Made by a program: the position numbers and the translations under genes. This document shows, in pieces, positions 23,178 through 26,568 of a stretch of 26,568 nucleotides of DNA (positions are counted from its first letter, which is position 1; every line of letters starts with the position of its first letter). The stretch is taken from assembly GCA_035300505.1 (NCBI GenBank), contig DATGVJ010000569.1:1-26568 (forward strand). Reading direction: 5' to 3'. Under the pieces are notes generated by a model that was not told the origin of the DNA, made no database searches, and was given only the letters and a program-made list of their open reading frames with translations. This DNA comes from VAZQ01 sp035300505 (lineage in GTDB: Bacteria; Pseudomonadota; Alphaproteobacteria; Rhizobiales; Xanthobacteraceae).

Positions 23178-23232
23178 ACCCTCCCCTGCAGGGGGGAGGG
23201 TCGGCCGCTCTTCGCGGGCGGGGTGGGGTGGC
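23178..23232. repeat. GC-rich palindromic repeat between convergent genes
   Basis: A 9-bp stem ACCCTCCCC (23178-23186) pairs with GGGGAGGGT (23193-23201). After a short CGGCCGCTCTTCGCGGGCGG section comes GGGGTGGGGTGG, a decayed complement of the left arm. This form is common in Bradyrhizobium-like genomes by recollection. Placed between the convergent hydrolase and glutamine-synthetase-type genes, it could terminate transcription from both sides. Confidence 0.6.
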
Positions 23233-23350
23233 CCGGCTATCTCGAGTGCCGCTTGTGCTTTAGCACTGTCGATGGAGCATTAGGCGATCCGTAAAGAGCT
23301 GCGTAAATGGATTCGAGAACGCCCTCTGTTTGATTGGTAATGTCATTGTT

Positions 23351-24796
23351 TCAAAACAATTCGAAATATTCCTTCTGTTCCCACTCGCTTACTTCCAGCT
23401 GATAACGGGCAATCTCGGCAGCTTTGATGTGGACGTAATAGTCGATAAAGCTTTGGCCGAAGCCCTCCACAAGAGCAGCATCGATACGAAGTGCCGCGAG
23501 CGCCTCATCGAGATTCTTCGGCAGGAGCGGCGCATTTGTTTCGTAAGGCGTGTCGGCGCTCGGGCCCGGGTCGAGCTTGCGCGCGATTCCGTCAAGGCCG
23601 GCGACGACCTGCGAAGCCATGTAGAGATAGGGATTGGCCGCAGGCTCCCCGATGCGATTTTCAAGCCGCGTCGCCGGGTCGTTCGGCCCGCCGAGGGCTC
23701 GCACCATGGCGCCGCGGTTGTCATGACCCCAGATCACGCGGTCAGGCGCCAGCGCATAGGCGCGGTAGCGCTTGTAGCCATTGATGGTCGGCGTCGAAAA
23801 CGCAGTCGTAGCGCGTCCATGCGCGAGCAGGCCGCCAAGGAAGTGGTGCCCGACAGCCGAAAGAAGTCCGTCGTCCGGCGCGCCAGCACGTGCCATAAAG
23901 GCATTGGTTCCATCGCGACGATCGCGCAGCGACTGATGCAAATGCCAGCCGCTCGACATCATATTGGGAAGTTTCGGGCGGCACATGAATGTCGCATGGA
24001 GTCCACGCCGCCTGCAGCTCTGTTTCACGGCGCTTCGGAACAGCATCATGGCGTCGGCCGGCGCCAATCCGACCTGCGGATGAAATGTGAATTCACATTG
24101 GCTTGGACCAAGTTCGATCTCGACCGACCGCAACGGCAGGTCAAGCGCAAGCACATCGCGCCGCAAGGCCTCCAGGACCGGCTCGAGCTGATCGAAACGC
24201 GTCTCGGTGAGATATTGATAGCCCGGCGCAAGCATGCTCACGTCGGGTGCCTCGCCCGGCCAGCCGGTATCCTCCGGACGCAATCGCGGGTTCTCGATCT
24301 TGAACACATGAAACTCGACTTCGAGGCCGGCCAGATAGTCGTAACCGGCGGTCTCAAGTTTCTGCAACACGCCGCGATAGAGATGGCGCGTCGAGAACGG
24401 CACCGGCCGTCCATCCTGGAAATAGATGTCGCAAAGTACCCAGCCGGTCTGCGGCGCGAAGGGTAATACGCGAAAAGTGGTCGGGTCCGCGATCATCAGG
24501 ACATCGCTCCCGCCTTGCATCTCCGGCATGCCAAAACCGCCACCCGCGGTGAATACCGGAAAGACGCTGCGGTGCGACGTATCCTTGGCCAGTAGTGTCG
24601 TCGTGATGGTGCAGCCGTTGCGCATCGCATGCGCTGCATCGCCCGCCATCACGGTCTTGCCACGCAGGATGCCGTGCTGGTCGGCAAACGACAGGCGCAC
24701 GACCTCGAGCTTTTTTTCAGCAATCAGCGCCTCGGCCCGCGCGGCGGCTTCAAACTGTTCGTCAGTCCACAAGCCGTGGCGTTCAACAAAGCTCAT
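23351..24796 (-). CDS. Glutamine synthetase family enzyme (gamma-glutamyl ligase)
   Basis: A 481-residue member of the GlnA superfamily. ATG 24796 (MSFVERHGLW) has GGGAG eight bases upstream; ATG 24811 has none. The N-terminal beta-grasp segment reads VRLSFADQHGILRGKTV. Metal and substrate Glu residues lie in GLEVEFHVF and RSVEIELGPSQCEFTF, and SSGWHLHQSLRD is the His-containing ATP-site loop. NPATRLENRIGEPAANPYLY is the classical late motif. It lacks the C-terminal adenylylation-site tail of GlnA type I and ends WEQKEYFELF. Such enzymes often ligate amines other than ammonia (PuuA, gamma-glutamylmethylamide synthetase), so assimilation of ammonia should not be assumed. The acceptor is unknown. 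It stands alone. Confidence 0.88.
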   Translation of the reverse strand: MSFVERHGLWTDEQFEAAARAEALIAEKKLEVVRLSFADQHGILRGKTVMAGDAAHAMRNGCTITTTLLAKDTSHRSVFPVFTAGGGFGMPEMQGGSDVLMIADPTTFRVLPFAPQTGWVLCDIYFQDGRPVPFSTRHLYRGVLQKLETAGYDYLAGLEVEFHVFKIENPRLRPEDTGWPGEAPDVSMLAPGYQYLTETRFDQLEPVLEALRRDVLALDLPLRSVEIELGPSQCEFTFHPQVGLAPADAMMLFRSAVKQSCRRRGLHATFMCRPKLPNMMSSGWHLHQSLRDRRDGTNAFMARAGAPDDGLLSAVGHHFLGGLLAHGRATTAFSTPTINGYKRYRAYALAPDRVIWGHDNRGAMVRALGGPNDPATRLENRIGEPAANPYLYMASQVVAGLDGIARKLDPGPSADTPYETNAPLLPKNLDEALAALRIDAALVEGFGQSFIDYYVHIKAAEIARYQLEVSEWEQKEYFELF

Positions 24797-24875
24797 GGTG
24801 ACGGCTCCCATCGCGTGATTATTCCCGAGCTTGACGTTAATTGAGAAGGACGGTGACGGCTAGGCTCGGCTAGGC

Positions 24876-24896
24876 TTGGAGTTCCACCTTCAGGCG
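24876..24896. repeat. Inverted copy of the 12.3-kb mini-repeat
   Basis: The 21 bases here (TTGGAGTTCCACCTTCAGGC and one more) match the reverse complement of 12318-12338 with two mismatches by eye. A small hairpin (GGCGCCCCGGT...ACCGG-like) follows. It appears to be part of a dispersed repeat family in this genome. Confidence 0.5.
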
Positions 24897-25008
24897 CCCC
24901 GGTGCTATCCGGTGGCGCCCGATGAAGAAGCTGCGTGGGAGCCAACAAGTTGGAAGACATTGGAAAACATTTATGTCTCAATGACATTATGCTTGATATG
25001 CATTATTT

Positions 25009-25037
25009 TTGACGAACATCAATATTGCCGGTATAAT
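25009..25037 (+). promoter_or_regulatory. Near-consensus sigma70-type promoter for the DUF234 ATPase
   Basis: TTGACG (25009-25014) and a perfect TATAAT (25032-25037) are separated by 17 bases, an almost ideal housekeeping promoter. It sits in a locally AT-rich stretch. Transcription would begin about 25043-25045, at or next to the ATG at 25045. Confidence 0.7.
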
Positions 25038-25044
25038 GGCTGCG

Positions 25045-26316
25045 ATGGCCATGGAATTCGTCAATCGGGATGCGGAACTGCGCGAACTGAACGCTGCCGC
25101 CAAGCACGGCGGGCTGCTGGTGATGTATGGCCGGCGGCGCGTCGGCAAGACGCGGCTGTTGCGGCATTGGCTTGCGGAGCGCGATGGCCTGTATAGCCAG
25201 GCCATCGAGGCGCGGCGCGATTTGCAGATTCGGCAGGTCTTCGCCGATCTCCGCCCACAGCTCGAAACGCAGATCGTTCCCAAAACCTGGCCAGAGTTGT
25301 TCGAAATCCTCGCACTGCAAAAGCGTCGTTGGGTGCTTTGCCTGGACGAATTTCCCTATCTGACAACGGTAGATGCATCTCTCCCGAGCCGTTTGCAGAA
25401 GTGGCTGGACCATTCGCTGCCGCGCGGCTGCCTGCTGATTGTGGCGGGTTCGAGCACGCGCATGATGAACGATCTTTTTCTCCACCGGGCGGCACCGCTC
25501 TACGGCCGCGCACGAAAACTCCTGCACGTCCGGCCGATGGACTACCGCGCGTTTTGCGACGCCTGCGGTCTTCGCCCCCGCGATAGCGAGTCGTTCGAGA
25601 AATTCGCATGTGTCGGCGGCATCCCGAAGTATTGGGAATTCGTCGAAGCCGGACAGCGTGCCGTGGCGCTGGCGGAATCGCTGTACTTCGACTACGCGCC
25701 ATACATGGAACAGGAGCCGCAACGCATTCTTCGCGACGAAGGCGTCATCGGCTTGAACGCCGTCACTGTGCTGGAAGCCGTGGGACGCGGCGCCGAGCGC
25801 CCCTCGGATATCGCCAGCCGGTTGGGCACGGCGCAGACGAACCTCTCGCGCCTCCTCCAGCAGTTGCTCGACGCTTCTGTCCTGACGCGCGAGTTGCCGT
25901 TCGGCGAAAGCGTGCGTTCCACCAAGAAGTTCCTCTACCGTATCCAGGACCCGACAATGCGTTTTTGGTTCCGGGTCTATTCGCCGCATCAGAGCCGGTG
26001 GCGCACCTATACGGCCGCGGAGAAGCGCAAGCTCATTCATGACCACGCCGCGACGGTGTTTGAGGACGTGTGCCGGGCGCGCGTTCCAGGCGCGCAGCGG
26101 TATTGGGAAAAAAACATCGAGTTGGACCTGGTCGCGCCGGACCCGGACGACCAGGAGCGATTGCTCGTAGCCGAAGTAAAATGGCGTCGCCTGACCGTCG
26201 CGGAACGCAGGCACGTCCGCCATGAGCTTGAAAGCAAATGGTCGCGCTGCTCCCTGCGCCAACGTCACCACAAGGTCCGCTTCGAAGTTCTCGACGCCCG
26301 CGTGCTGGACGCCTGA
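25045..26316 (+). CDS. ATPase_2 / winged-helix / DUF234 (PD-(D/E)xK-like) protein
   Basis: From ATG 25045 the protein has 423 residues. The frame also contains TTG 25009 and ATG 25036, but these lie inside the promoter, so 25045 or 25051 is the likely start. Domains in order: a STAND-like ATPase_2 (arCOG-type) P-loop with MEFVNRDAELREL, Walker A GRRRVGKT (29-36), Walker B VLCLDEF (97-103) and sensor-like LIVAGSSTRMM; a winged helix around SDIASRLGTAQTNLSRLLQQ; and a C-terminal DUF234 region with ELDLVAPD...LLVAEVKW, the D...ExK pattern of PD-(D/E)xK nucleases. This family is widespread in archaea and patchy in bacteria, and tends to spread horizontally. Its role is unknown; a nuclease activity gated by ATP is inferred. 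No separate mobile genes flank it. Confidence 0.85.
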   Translation: MAMEFVNRDAELRELNAAAKHGGLLVMYGRRRVGKTRLLRHWLAERDGLYSQAIEARRDLQIRQVFADLRPQLETQIVPKTWPELFEILALQKRRWVLCLDEFPYLTTVDASLPSRLQKWLDHSLPRGCLLIVAGSSTRMMNDLFLHRAAPLYGRARKLLHVRPMDYRAFCDACGLRPRDSESFEKFACVGGIPKYWEFVEAGQRAVALAESLYFDYAPYMEQEPQRILRDEGVIGLNAVTVLEAVGRGAERPSDIASRLGTAQTNLSRLLQQLLDASVLTRELPFGESVRSTKKFLYRIQDPTMRFWFRVYSPHQSRWRTYTAAEKRKLIHDHAATVFEDVCRARVPGAQRYWEKNIELDLVAPDPDDQERLLVAEVKWRRLTVAERRHVRHELESKWSRCSLRQRHHKVRFEVLDARVLDA

Positions 26317-26383
26317 CGAAGTGTGTCCTTGCGTTCCGGTCTGGCGCCCGCCAAGCTTGGGGCGGTTCAACTGAGGATAACCA

Positions 26384-26568
26384 ATGCGACGGAATTCAAT
26401 GTTGTGCGACGTGGTCATTGCCACCCTCACGCTCTGCCTCGCGCCGCTGCCGGCGTGGTCTCAAAGCAAGCCCGAATTGATCCCCATGCAGGGACGCGCC
26501 AAGGCTGCACTCTACCGGCCTGACTCTGGCCCGGCGCCCCATGTCGGCATCCTGGTGATGCACCGCAC
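26384..26568 (+). CDS. Exported alpha/beta hydrolase, N-terminal part (runs off the window)
   Basis: ATG 26384 is preceded by GAGGAT (26373-26378). The 61 visible codons give a signal peptide (VVIATLTLCLAPLPAWS) and a start of the mature part, KPELIPMQGRAKAALYRPDS, then GPAPHVGILVMHRT. The ALYRP...GILVMHR pattern fits the first strands and oxyanion-hole loop of a periplasmic alpha/beta hydrolase. The catalytic residues lie beyond the window end, so the family call is tentative. Confidence 0.6.
   Translation, partial: MRRNSMLCDVVIATLTLCLAPLPAWSQSKPELIPMQGRAKAALYRPDSGPAPHVGILVMHR

Noticed and set aside
23330..24466. Open plus-strand frame of 378 codons
   Set aside because: It is antisense to the glutamine-synthetase-family gene and reads as Arg/His-rich shadow sequence.
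25003..26430. Open minus-strand frame of 475 codons
   Set aside because: It mirrors the DUF234 ATPase, which has P-loop, Walker B and ExK motifs; the antisense product has no recognisable domain and arises from GC-rich codon bias.

Overview
The window looks like chromosomal DNA of a high-GC alphaproteobacterium, probably of the order Hyphomicrobiales near the Bradyrhizobium / Rhodopseudomonas / Rhodoplanes group. Supporting signs are hopanoid genes hpnH and hpnN beside dxs and ispH, an orphan Bug-type tricarboxylate receptor, an Omp25/31-like beta-barrel protein, a small four-cysteine secreted protein of a type common in Bradyrhizobium relatives, and palindromic repeats I associate with this group. 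No rRNA, tRNA, CRISPR array, transposase or phage gene was seen.

Layout. 1-1163: the last codons of a gamma-glutamyltransferase, then a Bug-family solute receptor. 1164-3044: a visibly AT-richer block with a frameshifted CmoA-like methyltransferase and a zinc-ribbon methyltransferase, probably acquired. 3080-6808 (minus strand): a DadA-like FAD amine oxidoreductase, a small Gly/Tyr-rich exported protein, a DUF2171 protein, a 17-bp tandem repeat, an NMT1/THI5-like ABC receptor and a DUF2237 protein. 7065-9835: two overlapping genes for membrane-associated GTPases. 9898-12167: an exported MBL-fold hydrolase, a small four-Cys secreted protein and an outer membrane protein. 12440-16697 (minus): dxs, ispH and hpnH in transcription order, with hpnN (16926-19514) diverging from dxs. 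19504-20630 (minus): tandem DUF2147 paralogues. 20899-23129: a SAM methyltransferase, a YCII protein and an alpha/beta hydrolase, separated by palindromic repeats. 23351-24796 (minus): a glutamine-synthetase-family enzyme. 25045-26316: an ATPase_2 / winged-helix / DUF234 protein behind a near-consensus promoter. 26384-end: the start of an exported alpha/beta hydrolase.

The clearest functional unit is the isoprenoid/hopanoid block. Dxs and IspH are the first and last enzymes of the MEP pathway, HpnH adds the adenosyl side chain to diploptene, and HpnN moves hopanoids to the outer membrane. The GTPase pair is the best candidate for an uncharacterised two-protein system. Other points worth a look are a duplication scar carrying a copy of the hpnN tail between the DUF2147 paralogues, an in-frame 15-bp tandem repeat at the start of ispH, a 130-bp cloverleaf-like repeat, and a probable leaderless mRNA for the DUF234 ATPase. 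Nothing here clearly amounts to a wholly new defence or mobile system.
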